DNA of 64,000 nt from Acanthaster planci (taxonomy: Eukaryota; Echinodermata; Asteroidea; Valvatida; Acanthasteridae): contig NW_019091434.1 in assembly GCF_001949145.1 (NCBI RefSeq), forward strand, positions 309,353-373,352, read 5' to 3'. Position numbers and translations under genes: made by a program. Below the pieces are notes generated by a model. The model was not told the DNA's origin. It made no database searches and was given only the letters and a program-made list of their open reading frames with translations. Positions 22,506 to 35,105 of the stretch are shown here, in pieces; positions within the stretch are counted from its first letter, which is position 1, and each line of letters starts with the position of its first letter.

Positions 22506-23444
22506 CTAAGAATGTATATCTCTACTTCGGTATACTAAGCTCCGAAATGCTTGACGAAACTCCCTGTTTCTCCAGTAGTAAATGATACCATTTAGCCAAC
22601 AGTTACTGATGAATATCGAGTAAGCAATCATATCCAGACCACTTGAGATGGAAATATTTCTCGATTTCAGCAAATGGATAATGAGCTGAGGGGTCCAGCT
22701 TAGACATAAAGCTCCAGTTATGATAAGTACTGTCGTGGCAGATTTTGTACTCATCCGTGGGGCGTCATTTCTGCCGGGAGGGTTGCCAATGTGATTTAGC
22801 GCTGCTATGCGTCGAGCCTGCCGTCTCGCCACTTTCAGAATGTAAATGTATAGAATTAGAATAGTTCCCAGAGGAATTGTGATGGAACAAATGGTTCCAT
22901 ATCGATACACTGCTGGAGCTCCGTATTCACAAGTACCATCGCTGGAAATCGTGGCTGGAAATAGCAGTCCAAACAAAATTAGGAAGATGACAAACAAAAG
23001 TGTCCACAATAAAGTAGTGATGATCTTTGATCTTAGTGGCGTCATTAGATTTGGGTAGCGAAGTGAGTAGGCGATAGCAAGAAAACGATCTGTGGTTAGA
23101 AGAAGAAGGGACAAAATGCTCGTCGAATACAGCATTGGCGCCACAACTTTCCACAAAACACACAAAAGATTTCCAAGTACCCATCGTTTGTAAATGCGAG
23201 TAAGTAGGTTAGGAGTTGCACTGAACATTCCATTACACAAATCTGATGCGGTAAGAGACATCAGAAAGATTTTGGTAGTGTCTTGAATGCCTCTGGTGCA
23301 GCGAAGAACGAGAAGGCTCAGAACGTTAAGCACGATAATGAGCAGAATAGTTACAGATTGTAAAGCGATTCCGAATATGATGACAGTGTCTCGGAGCTCC
23401 ACTGACGGATCCTTGTAATGGATATTGGACGCGTTCACATCCAT
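22506..23444 (-). CDS. Class A (rhodopsin-like) GPCR, intact single-exon gene
   Basis: An intact 312-residue seven-helix receptor starting at the ATG of MDVNASNIHYK, which carries an N-glycosylation sequon at Asn4. Seen: TM1 NVLSLLVLR, TM2 SLTASDLC (Asp2.50), LLCVLWK with the TM3 cysteine, DRF in place of DRY, a Cys in extracellular loop 2 (SDGTCEYG), TM6 CLSWTPQLI and TM7 NCWLNGIIYYW with NxxxY. Helix 8 is NREFRQAFRSLVYRSR. The frame stays open upstream of this ATG to 23507 without another ATG, so an upstream 5' exon cannot be excluded. The ligand is unknown. Echinoderms carry large tandem sets of intron-less class A receptors, and this pair resembles that pattern. Stop at 22506-22508. Confidence 0.9.
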   Translation of the reverse strand: MDVNASNIHYKDPSVELRDTVIIFGIALQSVTILLIIVLNVLSLLVLRCTRGIQDTTKIFLMSLTASDLCNGMFSATPNLLTRIYKRWVLGNLLCVLWKVVAPMLYSTSILSLLLLTTDRFLAIAYSLRYPNLMTPLRSKIITTLLWTLLFVIFLILFGLLFPATISSDGTCEYGAPAVYRYGTICSITIPLGTILILYIYILKVARRQARRIAALNHIGNPPGRNDAPRMSTKSATTVLIITGALCLSWTPQLIIHLLKSRNISISSGLDMIAYSIFISNCWLNGIIYYWRNREFRQAFRSLVYRSRDIHS

Positions 23445-25445
23445 TGCATGCAGACTTTCTTTGGCCAAACGTGAAGGACGAAGCTGAGACACCACAGATC
23501 CGACCAACGTCCATTGATTATTTCTCTAACTGATAACGACCGATGTCCTCTCTCTGTACAAATATGATCGCTTGTGTTCTTAGTTATTATAGTTCTGATG
23601 TTCCATGAAGCCGTAAAATATCTCAGGAAGCCCGCCCTCATCGAATTTCCGGCACTATCCAGGCATTGTCAAACCATTTACCTGAAAGCACGCACAGCAT
23701 CACCGCCTCCATGGCAACGCCTTACCCTCAATTTGCGGTCGCTAAGGGGTGCAATGGATGACAGTTTTTAATAATGAGTGGAGACAGCCTAATCACATCA
23801 GAAAATGGTGGTAAATCTGTCGTAATTGAATGGAAATATTAACTAATCACCTGCATATGAGCATGACAGATAGATCAAGGTTGAACCAGACATTCTGCAA
23901 ACTGAAGGTGTGCTTGTAACCGGTCTACGCTTGCAATGGGCTTTCAATTAAGAGTACGTTTTACCCACCACGTTTATTTTTCTGATATCCTTGGTTGTAA
24001 TTAACGCATTTATTTACAAGTGCGCACGTGTCTGCACACATGGAAAGGTTTGACCCCTGTTGTTGTTCAAGGACAGCTCGACAAATATAGTCATGATAGG
24101 CCCTTTCCAGTGCCCTGTGTTAGCACTGGGTGACAACCATAGATACAGTAAGGGACCCCACTACTTCGAACAACGTTTCGAAATTCGGATTAAAATGGAA
24201 GTCGCAGAAATTACATTCGTTTTTCGCTTACTGTTTAAAAAAAAATGAGAAGTGGTTTTTTTTCAACCCTAGTTTCTCGTTTTCAAATGCAGAAGTATTT
24301 TTATACGCCTTCTTTATTTTAGGCTTTCTTTTTCAAATTGAAAAAAAAAACCCCAAAACTTGTTTTTCAATTTTCGTTTCCATTTTGAACCCGGAAAGCA
24401 AGTGAACGAAACGTACACAGACCAACGACGTGCAGTTATTGCAAACGTTTGTTGTAAGGTGCCTTTTCATGTGCGCGTCAACACTTGCTCCAAACCTTAC
24501 ATATCCGCCAAACTGAATAAATGGAGTCGATTCTTTGTACGTGGAGGCTTACTACAGATGTTCTTATTGTCAGTGGAAGGTGTAAGGCGTTATTACAAGC
24601 GACACCATCACATTCATGTGCCGACATTAATTTTTGAGAATAAACGATGCACCACACTAATAATTGCACCCTTTCTCCCTCCCTAACATTTTGAAACCAA
24701 TTTAGATGTTTTTGCTACGAATAAACGCTCGATGATTGGGTGAATGCGCACCCTCCATCTTGTGCACGCACACTTTTCATCGGTGAGGGTTTGGCAGTTT
24801 GAATCAAAGTCTGGATACCACACCCGATGATTCTGACTACTCGACGAATCAAGGGTCTGGTGTCACTCAATGTCACGTGACCAGGACAGGAGGAATTCCT
24901 CCAGTTTTCCGGAAATAGCCGAAATATTCCGAAGTCGTCCCGTCTACACTCTGCATGTTCGGATGGTACTGTTGATATACGGTTATTCCCGGTCGGGTAG
25001 GTGGGCTTGTTCAACGTAAACCGTCAATAATCATGCATTGGCATATACATGTAACAACAAAGTTACAAAAAACTTACTTGTTGATGGGTGTGTGCGTGGA
25101 AGGAATGTTGCTGTACAAGAATTGATCAACTAAAAGAATTTCAAAATGCTTACGTGTGATTTTGAATTTTCTGAAATTTTTTCAAGTGCGCCTCATTGCT
25201 ATAGGGAACACTCAGGTGAATTGGAACCCACCACGTAAGGGAACGAAATCAAAAACATCCGGGCTTTCAACTTGTGACCTCTGACCCTTAATTGCGTCAT
25301 ATCTATTCATATCCGTGGGTGATGCCTAACCTAAGATTCTTTATCAAGGGTCGTCAGGGAATCTTTGGGCAGGGAACCAGACTATTTGAATCAAAGATTG
25401 TATCCGCTCCGAGCGGAACAAAAGAAGGCGTGGTTTTTTGTATTC

Positions 25446-25510
25446 ACAGCATCCGGTTCGTAAGTGTGACGTTACTTCAGTTTAAGCCACACCCACTGCA
25501 CATGCATCGC
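25446..25510. mobile_element. MITE family A fragment
   Basis: A partial internal match only: ccggttcgtaagtgtgacg and acttcagtttaagccacacc. No termini were found. Confidence 0.6.
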
Positions 25511-25929
25511 ACATAAAGTTACATTCAATGATCGCCGTTTACATGGAACCATGGAACCGGAAGTTAAAGCTCAACTTCATCGATAGTCCAATGGGAGCAT
25601 GCAAATCATGTTGCGTCCGCCTTTGTGAAGAAGTCATTTACCAACCGGATAGGCGCGCCATGAGGCGCGCAAGTTATGTGCGTTTGACGCAGAGCACGCT
25701 GAGTACGCGCAACTAATTTATTCCGGCATGTATGGTGTTTGCACCCACGTACAACTTGTAACCACCTGTCTGTCTTTTCACCGATCGGGTTGCACTTCAG
25801 CTTGGGGCGGATATAGCGCAGCGCTATACAATCTTTAGTTTGAATTACGCGCGCGACACGTATGCTGCGCACGGGAAATTATTCTGGTTGAAGAGAATCT
25901 CTCTGGAAAATTGTTCAAAATACGGGTGA

Positions 25930-26082
25930 TTCACAATAGTGCGCATCTAAGAGTTTGCAACGCGTTGGCCAATCATGACGCGTGATATCTGTAGACCCTT
26001 TCCAAACGCGCACTAAGTCGACAGATTTCTCTCATTGTGATTGGCCAACGTGTTCCAAACCCTTGGAGGCGCACTACTGAAA
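25930..26082. mobile_element. MITE family C copy 2
   Basis: Begins ttcacaatagtgcgcat and ends gcgcactactgaaa. Internal arms gcgttggccaatcatg and tgtgattggccaacgtg are inverted. It matches 444-605 in structure. Confidence 0.75.
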
Positions 26083-26653
26083 CGTCGGAATTATTGGATG
26101 CCCTCAGTCCCGTCTGTCGATAACCACGCAGTTGGACTTGTCTTTCAACCGTAAGTTTCACTTTTTTAAAAACAAAATCATACCTATCGCAATAGGCCTA
26201 ACGAACAGTGACCAACGTGAAAGAGTTTTTAACTACATGTACTAAACTTTGCATACGAGAATTTTTATTAATTGGGTTCTGACAATACAACTGGTTGTCC
26301 AAACAAAACGCATAAGCCTATGCTCGGTTCCCAGTCATATTTCGTCATTATTAGTAGGATCTTTTTAGAGGAAACTATTCATTTTCGGTTTATTCCCCTT
26401 AGTTTTTTCATTGACATTTTGTTTTGCTTGTTTATCTTTATGCATATAATTCCAAGAAACAAACACTTGAGGACTAAGGCGTATTCACTCGGCAAAAATA
26501 AATTATTAGAAAGCCAAATGAATAAAAAGATCCTGCGTTTCCCCGCCCACAAAAAATCCCCTTTTGGCCGTTCGCGCTCCCTAGCCGATTGGATGACGTC
26601 ATTGCCAGAACTACGCATGTACAGTGTACTTGTACATATAGCGCACAGTACAG

Positions 26654-26836
26654 GCAGTATTGCACGCTTACAATAGACCACGTTGTGTTTGATGTAGCTT
26701 GTCGAGCAACAGGGCAAACACTAGTTCAGTTCAAGAAATACACGGCAGGTATTAATTTCTACCTTGAACTGAGACAGTGTTTGCCTGTGGGCCAAGCTAC
26801 ATTAAACATAACGTTGTCTATTGCGTGCGATACTGC
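26654..26836. mobile_element. Palindromic MITE-like element
   Basis: 183 bp with long inverted arms: gcagtattgcacgcttaca on the left, gtctattgcgtgcgatactgc on the right, and paired inner blocks (gggcaaacactagttcagtt with aactgagacagtgtttgcct). No second copy was seen in the window. Confidence 0.75.
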
Positions 26837-27249
26837 TGGGAATCGGAGGGGAAAAAACGGTTTCCAGAAAATAAACCGGACTATTATTACATTAATGATT
26901 CAATAAGTATCTCCAAGAATATGCTGACCTGATTGGTATACTGTATAGGCAAAATTATACTTTGCAGAAAACGAATGTACTTAGTGTGTTTTCTTACTCA
27001 TTGCCACTAACCCAAGCTTGATACGTGGCGCACCTTCATGAGGGTCAGACGTCGCCTGCCGCTCACCAGCCCTCATTACATTCAGAGGTACATAATACCT
27101 CTCCAACGATCTTCATTAGCTGAAAAACAAACTCAGTAGCATCCCCGAACGAATCGTAGAGTTCAATGCGAATTTTATATGCCTCATAAAGAAGTGTACA
27201 CAGAACCTAGCTTAAGGTCACCTACTGATTACTAGGATTAATTTCATCA

Positions 27250-27820
27250 AAATGGCTCATTATCTTCTCATTACGTTGTTTACCCTCTATGAAAAGAGCC
27301 ATCTTACCGAGGAGTCATTTAACTGAAGCATTGTAAAAGGGTTGTAAAATGAAGCATACAATTAATATACCCTAGTAGAGTATAAGCGCTCATTACTACG
27401 TGCAATGAAAAGAAATTTTCCTATTACACAATTGAGTCGAATCAGTAAGGTATTGAATCGGCCAAAATAAATAGTGATCCCTTTGGTCACTACTGAGCGG
27501 TATCATTCCACAATTTCTATTACAATCTTACAATACACATTAAGTTCAAGACCTTCATAACCTTCCTTATATATATATACAATACAACCACTGCAGCAAA
27601 ATCGATTCTTCGTCACTACAGTGCTATGCATAGGTTACATTAAACAGGTATACTTTGAATGGGCTCTTTATCTTCTAATTACCAATCTACCTTGTATGAA
27701 AAGAGTCATTCAACCAAGGGAGTATTTCACTGAAGCATTCTAATGCGGGATGGAAGTAAATTTAAAGAACACAGTGCTGTAATAGAGGTGATCATTGCTA
27801 CGTAAATAATTCCCAAAAGT
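27250..27820 (+). repeat. Diverged direct repeat pair
   Basis: Blocks near 27250-27420 and 27650-27820 share aatggctcattatcttct/aatgggctctttatcttct, tatgaaaagagccat/tatgaaaagagtcatt and ttaactgaagcattgtaa/ttcactgaagcattctaa. This is an old duplication of noncoding DNA. Confidence 0.6.
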
Positions 27821-28831
27821 CCAATGAATAGGTGCATAGAGCGAGTAAACCAGTCATCCGCAGTTGCCTCAGAGAGGACTCTTTCGAAGCGAATTATTTT
27901 GCTTTACGCGCACAGATCAATGAGGGTGAGAATACGTAAGTCCAGCGTAAGGAACTGGAGCAGCGCGTCATTTTCGAACTTGAAATGCTGCATCCAGGGG
28001 AATGAATGTGGATTATTCCGCGTTCATTCAATTGAACTGAATCTGCTCGCCCCGAAGAAGGTACTCCGTTACCAAAAGCTCGGCAATCACATATTTCAGA
28101 GCACTGAGTTGATATTATATTCTTGTCGATATTCTGATCACGGTGCTACGCAGCCCTTCCATATCTCAATGAGGGTTTGGTGTCATCGAAATGAGCACAT
28201 ACATCCCTTAGGCTGTGTCCAGCACTCTTGTTGGTAATTTTTCTACACAAGTATCTTGACAGTGGATCATGTGCCATAACAATGTATGCTAACGACACAG
28301 CCCTCTCTGGGTTGATTTCTGAAATTTTGTGAGAGTGAAAACAGAGATAAAATACGCAAATTTATTTAATATTGTGACCAAATGCACATCTGATGTTTCA
28401 TGTACAAAACCCAAGAAATGCTATTAGATTTCTGGAAGCAATAAACATTACCGAACCATACGAAATCAAACAATACGCCTGTTGAAGTCTTCCATGGGTT
28501 TAAATTCTTGGGGAGAATTAATTGTAAATAATAAACTAAACTGGAATACTAATTCCACATTTAAAAATTAATCGGTAAACTATCAAACTGATGGCTCTAT
28601 TTAAAAGCGATTAAAAGTGTTCAATGTTAGCAACCAGATTTTAAAACTTTTCTTCAGAGGACTGTTCGTTCGAGTGTAATTTTCTGGTGCTCCGTTTGTT
28701 CGACTCTCTCTCGTCATGCAATCGAGGAAAATATAACGAATAGGTTTATTGGTGCTGATTTTTATGGTATCCAGAAACAGCTCAGCCAGCCCAGTGTCAT
28801 GTCACGACCAAATTCGGGGAAATACCGTATA

Positions 28832-29222
28832 GAGGGATTTCACATTAGCGCCGTCTGCGCATATCTGCATCGAAACCGAGGCTCTCTGTGTTGAACTTCC
28901 TCGCGCGCGCCCGCAGAGTCCACACAGTACAGTGGAGTATGCGGTTCGTAAGTGTGACGCTACTTCAGTTTAAACCACGCCCACCGCACAAGATACACGA
29001 CCATCGCAGGTACGTTAGTGCGCGGTCAAATGTCGTTATTTTTTCTTTTGATTTTACGTGTTGAGTCATCCTAAAAGACTCTTCCACAAAAATTTGCAGC
29101 CTGAAAAGTATGAATTTAAGATAACTTAATGTATTTTGTGTCTTGAAGCCGACACATACAGCCTCGTTTTCAAACGCGGAAATGCGCAGATCGACGCTAA
29201 AAGCGTCGTATTGGGATCCCTC
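28832..29222. mobile_element. MITE family A copy 2
   Basis: 391 bp from gagggatttcacattagcg to gggatccctc, flanked by TA on both sides. Internal matches to the other copies include ggttcgtaagtgtgacgct and gactcttccacaaaaatttg. It lies in intergenic DNA. Confidence 0.88.
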
Positions 29223-30257
29223 TATTGTCTGATATAACTATCGGTGGCGGAACAATGTCAAATTGGGGTGGGGAGTTAATTTGTCAGACCATTTGGTTTA
29301 ACATCAGCCACTAATTGACCGATCCATCATGCTCCGCCTCTTTGTGTTCTGACCAAGAATGGGGCATGTGTGTGCCGGGCGAAGGGGGCACTTTGCTCCC
29401 GGTTTCACCACTAGCGGATGCAAATCATTCCCACAACCCTTTCATTTTTCGGAACCTATCTAGACTTGACTGAATTCCGTGTCTCTGTGACGTCTTCGTT
29501 TATGTTTTGGATACACATCATTACTTGTTTCGCGCCCTCTTGTGTCCACTTACAACTATGAGTTCAGTTCAGAAATCTCGACAATAACGAATCTGCCAGC
29601 CGTTTGTACATAGCGAATGGGCTCATCTACCAAAAGTGGTAGCAGCCAGTCACATTGCAGGACTTGTTTATATGTCGTTCATACCTGCAGTATAATTAAC
29701 GAGTCTACAAGTCTAACTGCTTTGATGGGTGGAAGGTCAGTGCAAGATCATGTCATTCATATGCAATTATGAATAATTACATATTACCGACGGGGGGGGG
29801 GGGGCGATTGGCTTATCTGTCAAGTCGATTGGACATACTGACTGGTGACGTATGACACATGTTGAACAATAAAGGCTATCATATGAGGGCGCCGTATAAG
29901 GATTATGCAAGTTACCGGGCTGAGTGCGACGACCCCACGCCAGTGGCGGGGTCTATAATTATGATCCATGCATAGAGCTGAGCACATATAGAAGTGTGAC
30001 GTCATTTTGAACCAGAAAGGGAGTGCAAACGCGCTAATTCTCGTACTAATGCCCTCTTGTGTGTGACGTTTTCACTTCGGAACTCTATTGAGCCACATTG
30101 GTGGGAATTTTCATTTTGTTGGTGCGATGCAACTGGCCCCGTGCATGATTTCATGGTCGTTATTGTGAGCCAGCGAAGAACAATTCCCAGTGAGAGATCC
30201 TGTCAAAGTATGGCGTAATCAGTACAGACGTTTTCTCCCATGCATGCTATTTACCTT

Positions 30258-30655
30258 TATCACTTGAGATATATATGCAACTATACGTATGAAGCCAAAC
30301 CACGATGGTTGTGTTTGTATTGCGCATGCCCAATGTGTATTAGACTTGTGTTGCAGCCGTTCATCGTTATATCAACAGTAAAAACGCCATCTATTTGTGT
30401 GAATTGTCGTAGTCAAGCGGTTACGGCATTATGGTTTGTGATGCATGGGGTGTGGGTTCGAATCACGGGTCGGAATTGTGGGTAGGGAGGTTTTTTTTAA
30501 AGGAAAATAAAGCCCCAATTTTTTTGGAGCCTAATTTCACACGTGAAGTTTTTATGGTTGGTTGAGCATCCAGATGTCATGCATTAATTGTGCATGGTTG
30601 TGAACAGTGTTTTGGCTTCATACGTGTGATTGCATATAAAGCTCAACACTTTCAA
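30258..30655. repeat. Inverted-repeat unit enclosing tRNA-like sequence
   Basis: The left arm contains atacgtatgaagccaaac and tatatgcaa. The right arm contains the reverse complement (gttttggcttcatacgtgtg, ttgcatataaag). The arms are about 40 bp, roughly 310 bp apart, with the tRNA-like segment between. Confidence 0.6.
30401..30480 (+). repeat. tRNA-like sequence (possible SINE head or tRNA relic)
   Basis: A box-like tagtcaagcgg at 30410-30420 and B box-like ggttcgaatca at 30455-30465 are spaced as in a tRNA gene. The flanks that should form the acceptor stem do not pair, so a functional tRNA is unlikely. A T run at 30493-30500 could act as a pol III terminator. It may be the promoter part of a tRNA-derived SINE. 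Confidence 0.45.
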
Positions 30656-33170
30656 GCTTTTGAGTCTATTATCTAGCAAGAAATTGTCTCACTTATTTTC
30701 AACTGACAAACATCCAATTAACGATAACCATTAACCACTTTTTATCCCGAAACAGCTGTTTGGAATTGATGTGGGCTGGAAGTAAGTCTAACCGCTCTTG
30801 TCTCACAGCATCTGTAACCATCCGCGTCAACAGAATGTAGTCCATACTTTGGATGACTATATGCTTTTTTTGGTTACAGTAAACTAGAATAACTTCATTA
30901 TTACTTGGCGATTGAGGATAAGTTGTAGTCGCTGACGTTTGAGCGAACCATCTTCACCAGAAGCCTTAAGATTGGGGCATTGCTACAAGATATGAAAAAC
31001 TGTGATAGTTGGACTATAAAGTTTGAGTTTATTGTCGCTGTGTAAACTTTATGCTTTGACACGTTCCTTTAGCACACCTTAAAAAGTCTGTTTTATGGGC
31101 AGCAACCGTCTCCTTATGCCAGAGAAACCTTGTGGAGGGGACAGTTAAGACAGTTGGCGACTGGTGAGTGGTACTGCCCTGACTAAATCTTGCCTAAGTT
31201 TGGATGAACGGCAGCATGTTCTTTGTGCATGTACTCACCGAGCTCGATTTTTTTTCAAATACATATGCTGAGCTCAAACTTGAAAGAGGCATTGAAGTAA
31301 GCTATACGGCTGACAGGTAGTGGCACTGAACAGGGCAGGGCGCTTTTGCAAAAACAGACAAATTTATTATCTCTTCGCCAACCAAACGCCATGGCTGCTC
31401 AAGCGAAAGTGACCAGGAGTTTCCTCCAGAGCTACTAACATCTGAAGGTCACGCCAGTAACTAGTTCAAGGCATTAAATCACCGTGCAAACAACATATGC
31501 CGCTGTGATGTGCACACGGCGTCAGCGCGCTGTCGAGTAGTTAAGTTCCTCGTGGCTGACCTTTGACCTGCATGTGTACTCGACTCAGCAAGATAGTGTA
31601 GTCTCCGCTGCAGTTGCGTCACGCGTTTTGCGCACGGCTCGGCAGAATAATAGTTTTGGTAATATTTTATTAATTATTTGGTAATATTAATCGTTCGTGT
31701 ATTTGAGCACATATTCTGTTGTTTTGTTGTATTACTGCAGCATTTGTATCGCTGTGGCAGATCTTTTGCAAAGTGCCAGAAGCTGGGAGTGTAATCCTGA
31801 ATGCGCTGCAGATAGCAAGTTTTCTCAGTGATCTGAAATGCTGCTTGTTGGGTAAGCCAAAACACATTTTGAACAAAGTCCTTTTATTGTAATTTTATAA
31901 ATTACTATTGCATTTAATTATTTTATAATCATTGAAATAGAACACATATACTTCTGTGTCATTGCAGGGCTTTACTTTAATCCCACACAGTGTTGGACGA
32001 ACTTTATCCCGCCTCGCCGGGGGGCATGATTTTGCCCTCACTTCTAATTGCTGATGATCAATAAATGTCAAATTTGAAAAACAAGCGTCTCCTGGATTCT
32101 AGGATTTTCTACCAACACCTGTTTGTGCAGATTTCGGACAACCACGTGCTTGGCCTCACGCCTCATGTATTTCATACATCATAAAACCCAATTGGACCTG
32201 AAAGTTATAGCTATGACGGTATTAGTCGATATCTGGAAGACAAAATTGAAAAAAAAGGTCTGAGACAAAATTACCACGAACTAAGTGTCCCTGTGCATTT
32301 GTTATGGGTCACTTGCATATTTTGCCACCAAAAGATTTCTGTGCATGTGTGCATAAATTTGAATTATTAGTGAACTGATATCTTTTCCTGTCCAGGGGTT
32401 CCAAAAGTGCACCATCTGGGTTCAGCTTTCAGGCTCTCTTCTAATGTACATGCATGACAGGACACAAGCAACATTTATTTGCATGGAAGAAGACAACCTA
32501 TATTTTCTCTAAAACCGGGAAGGAAAACCAAGTAGACGTATGAAGTCCATCAGCAAGAGAACTCAAGGAGATCGACAAACTAAAGATGCAATAATTGCAA
32601 GGCAGCGAAGACATTCCACTAGTAAATAAAACCAGTACTGAAGCTGAGACAGCATCTAGAAGACCAGACATATGAAGGTAACTCCATGTAGATATCTTCC
32701 ACCACAGTTCTGGTCTTATTTCCCTGTGTGGTGTTTATCATGCAGATGCATTTGCCAATATCACTTTTATTTGGAGCAGCATACCACCCAAAGAATACAC
32801 AATTAATTAAATTTGGGGTCAAATGCATCTTTAATAAGGTGAAGTAAAAAAAAAACATGTTTCTTGTCCCCGCCTATTTCCTTTTTCGGAGGCTGCCTGG
32901 ATTTTTTTATTAGTTTTCATTTTAGAAAAATGCAGTAAAAAACACAGAAAAAGTCCACAAATTCATTGGAAAATAAATACTTGCAAAACAAGTGAGTGGA
33001 AGTTTTCAGTATAGACTCTGTCGGTCACTTTGTACACCACATAAATTGATGCGCAATTGCAAAATACATCTTCATGAGAGTCTAGAGCAAGGCGAGTGCA
33101 CTGGAATCTGGCTGCACATACTTGTATGTACATGAACTTTGTAGCCAGAATGTGACTGGCATGGAACTTA

Positions 33171-33309
33171 AGGGTCTTTCGAAATGAATGGGCTGGGCTT
33201 GGGTTTTGGTTTCGCTGGTTCCAGTCAGAGCCTCGCAAGCAGTTTGAAATGCTGCATCAGTCAGTGAAGCCAATGACTAAGCCTAATTCACTCATTTCGA
33301 AAACACCCT
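33171..33309. mobile_element. MITE-like element with AGGGT termini
   Basis: 139 bp bounded by agggtctttcgaaatgaatg and cactcatttcgaaaacaccct, which are inverted repeats. Not coding, and single copy in the window. Confidence 0.7.
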
Positions 33310-35105
33310 GAGCTCAGGCTCAACCACATATCAAAATAAGTCTGGTTCCCGATCCCATTTTCATCAATGCATTCGGACTTAGAAAAATGCAAGGGAGGGG
33401 CAGGAAACAGTCAAGAGAGGCCAGTATTTTCTGTCACGCATTCATGCATGCTCATGAAAAGCTTGAATCTTGTTTTGTTTGGTTTCATCAAAGCGCAAGT
33501 CAGCAAACGTTTGTCAAATGGTGATGGATACATTGTATGTCACAAGTCCCAAAGGGTAAAATCTTTGCTGTAGAAAAAATATAGACTTGCAAAAGTAAAC
33601 CGACAAATGTTAAGAAAAACAAATTGCATCAAATATTTTTAATCAATCTTCATATTTTTATCAAAAAACACAAACACATTTTTATTTATAGCTTGGCGTG
33701 TACACTTGTAGGTTTTGAGAGTTGACATTTGGTGCTTGATTTTTATCTGTAAAATTACTCATCAAAAATAAATCTTGACTTTTGGCGGTTAAAGCAAATG
33801 CATCAAAAACTGTTCATTGTAGACCAATACAACACGAAACGACACTGTAAATATGTTCAGTTCTTTTATCCAACTTGTCTTTCATTTTAACAAGTCTTTG
33901 AACAGTGGAAACACTAATGGTTGTAGGAAATTTTAAAATGGCGGCCATCTTGAAAAAAAAAGCCCCACTTCCTTCTTTTCTTAAAAAATCCGGACGAGAA
34001 ATACATTTTTAAAAATTTTGCCTCACATTGCATGAAAGCTTCTAACAAGTTTTGTTTTTTATTGAAGACGTGAGCTCTGAGGTTATTTAGCTCTTTGATT
34101 TTGTGTTTGAATTATCACTCTATCACGTGCTCTGAATCCAGGGGCTCATGGAAACATCTTTCACTTCCTTCCGTTTCATACTCCTAGCTCCACCCCCCGG
34201 ACCAACATCTCAGTATAGAGGGCCAGGGGTATAGATTATGTTTTTTTAATTCCTGAAGACGGGTGACTCACAATGCAGTGTGCCTCCAAAGGTTTGCCTT
34301 GGAAAGGCCACTTTTTGTAGTGCATCGTAGGAAATAGTTGAAAAATGTAATCTTATAATCTTCCTGAATAATCCCTTGTGTTTGTCAGGGAAAGTAAGTA
34401 GTGTTTGGAGAAGCAGTTCTAACTATCGAATCCTGTCTTTCTAAGATACATGGAATCTCCTAATCTATCAATATTTTCTCCAAGACTGGCCAAGTTCTAT
34501 TGACATAAGTCCAGTTACAGGCCTAAAAATAATGATGTAATGCAATGTGCACTGTGATGCCTTGTGGGTGAGAGGTGGTTGCTAGAACATCAGTGGCACA
34601 TCAGTGGAAAATTGTCAAAAAGATCCCTAGACCGAGAAGGCCCATACATTTTCCAAAATCGTTCGTGTTAACTGTTGTGCACCATTGTGTGTATCAGCCA
34701 TTGTTTTAAATCTTGTACTGAATTGGCACTTATAACAGAGCGATGTAAGTTTGCTCTGTCTAAAGTTGCTCGAAGGCTCGCATGACTGACGATCTTTGAT
34801 TTCTATCCCCACTTTTCACCCACATGCACTGCGGTAAACATTGTGTTATGTCATTAAACATCTCAAAAGCTAATGTTAGTGACATCAAGCCTACCCTAAT
34901 TTATCATTGCAATAAGTATTAAGGGAAGCAATGTTTGAATGGTACTAAATATATGCGTTCATTGTCATGTATATTTTGCAGCCTGTAGACGTCTCAGTGC
35001 TTAATTTGTTATTTTATCTCGTTGCTTTTGGTCAGTTCTGATGGTTTCAACACTTCCTGTTAAGAAGTCAGGACAACAACCCAATTAAAGGCCGGGGGAC
35101 AAGAC

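Larger units (their letters stand above)
19937..23575. repeat. Tandem duplication carrying two GPCR genes
   Basis: Unit A starts at about 19937 and unit B at about 21998, both with cacagggcatcaag and aactcttttctttta-like sequence. Shared blocks continue through ggttatatcactcagtgtgc and the GPCR coding sequences to the region just upstream of their starts (ttgattatttttcc and ttgattatttctct). Unit A is longer because of a 454-bp MITE. Identity is high in coding sequence and lower in flanks, so the duplication is fairly old or the coding part is constrained. Confidence 0.9.

Noticed and set aside
23445-23507. Upstream extension of the intact minus-strand GPCR
   Set aside because: It begins at TTG and the paralog's similarity supports the ATG of MDVNASN; kept only as a note that a 5' exon is possible.
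27824-28237. A 137-codon plus-strand open frame
   Set aside because: No recognisable domain, no neighbours with coding signal, and flanked by diverged noncoding repeats.
28440-28790. Possible decayed reverse-transcriptase fragment (words like NNKLNWNT)
   Set aside because: Several stops and no clear catalytic or C-terminal block; similarity is too weak to call.
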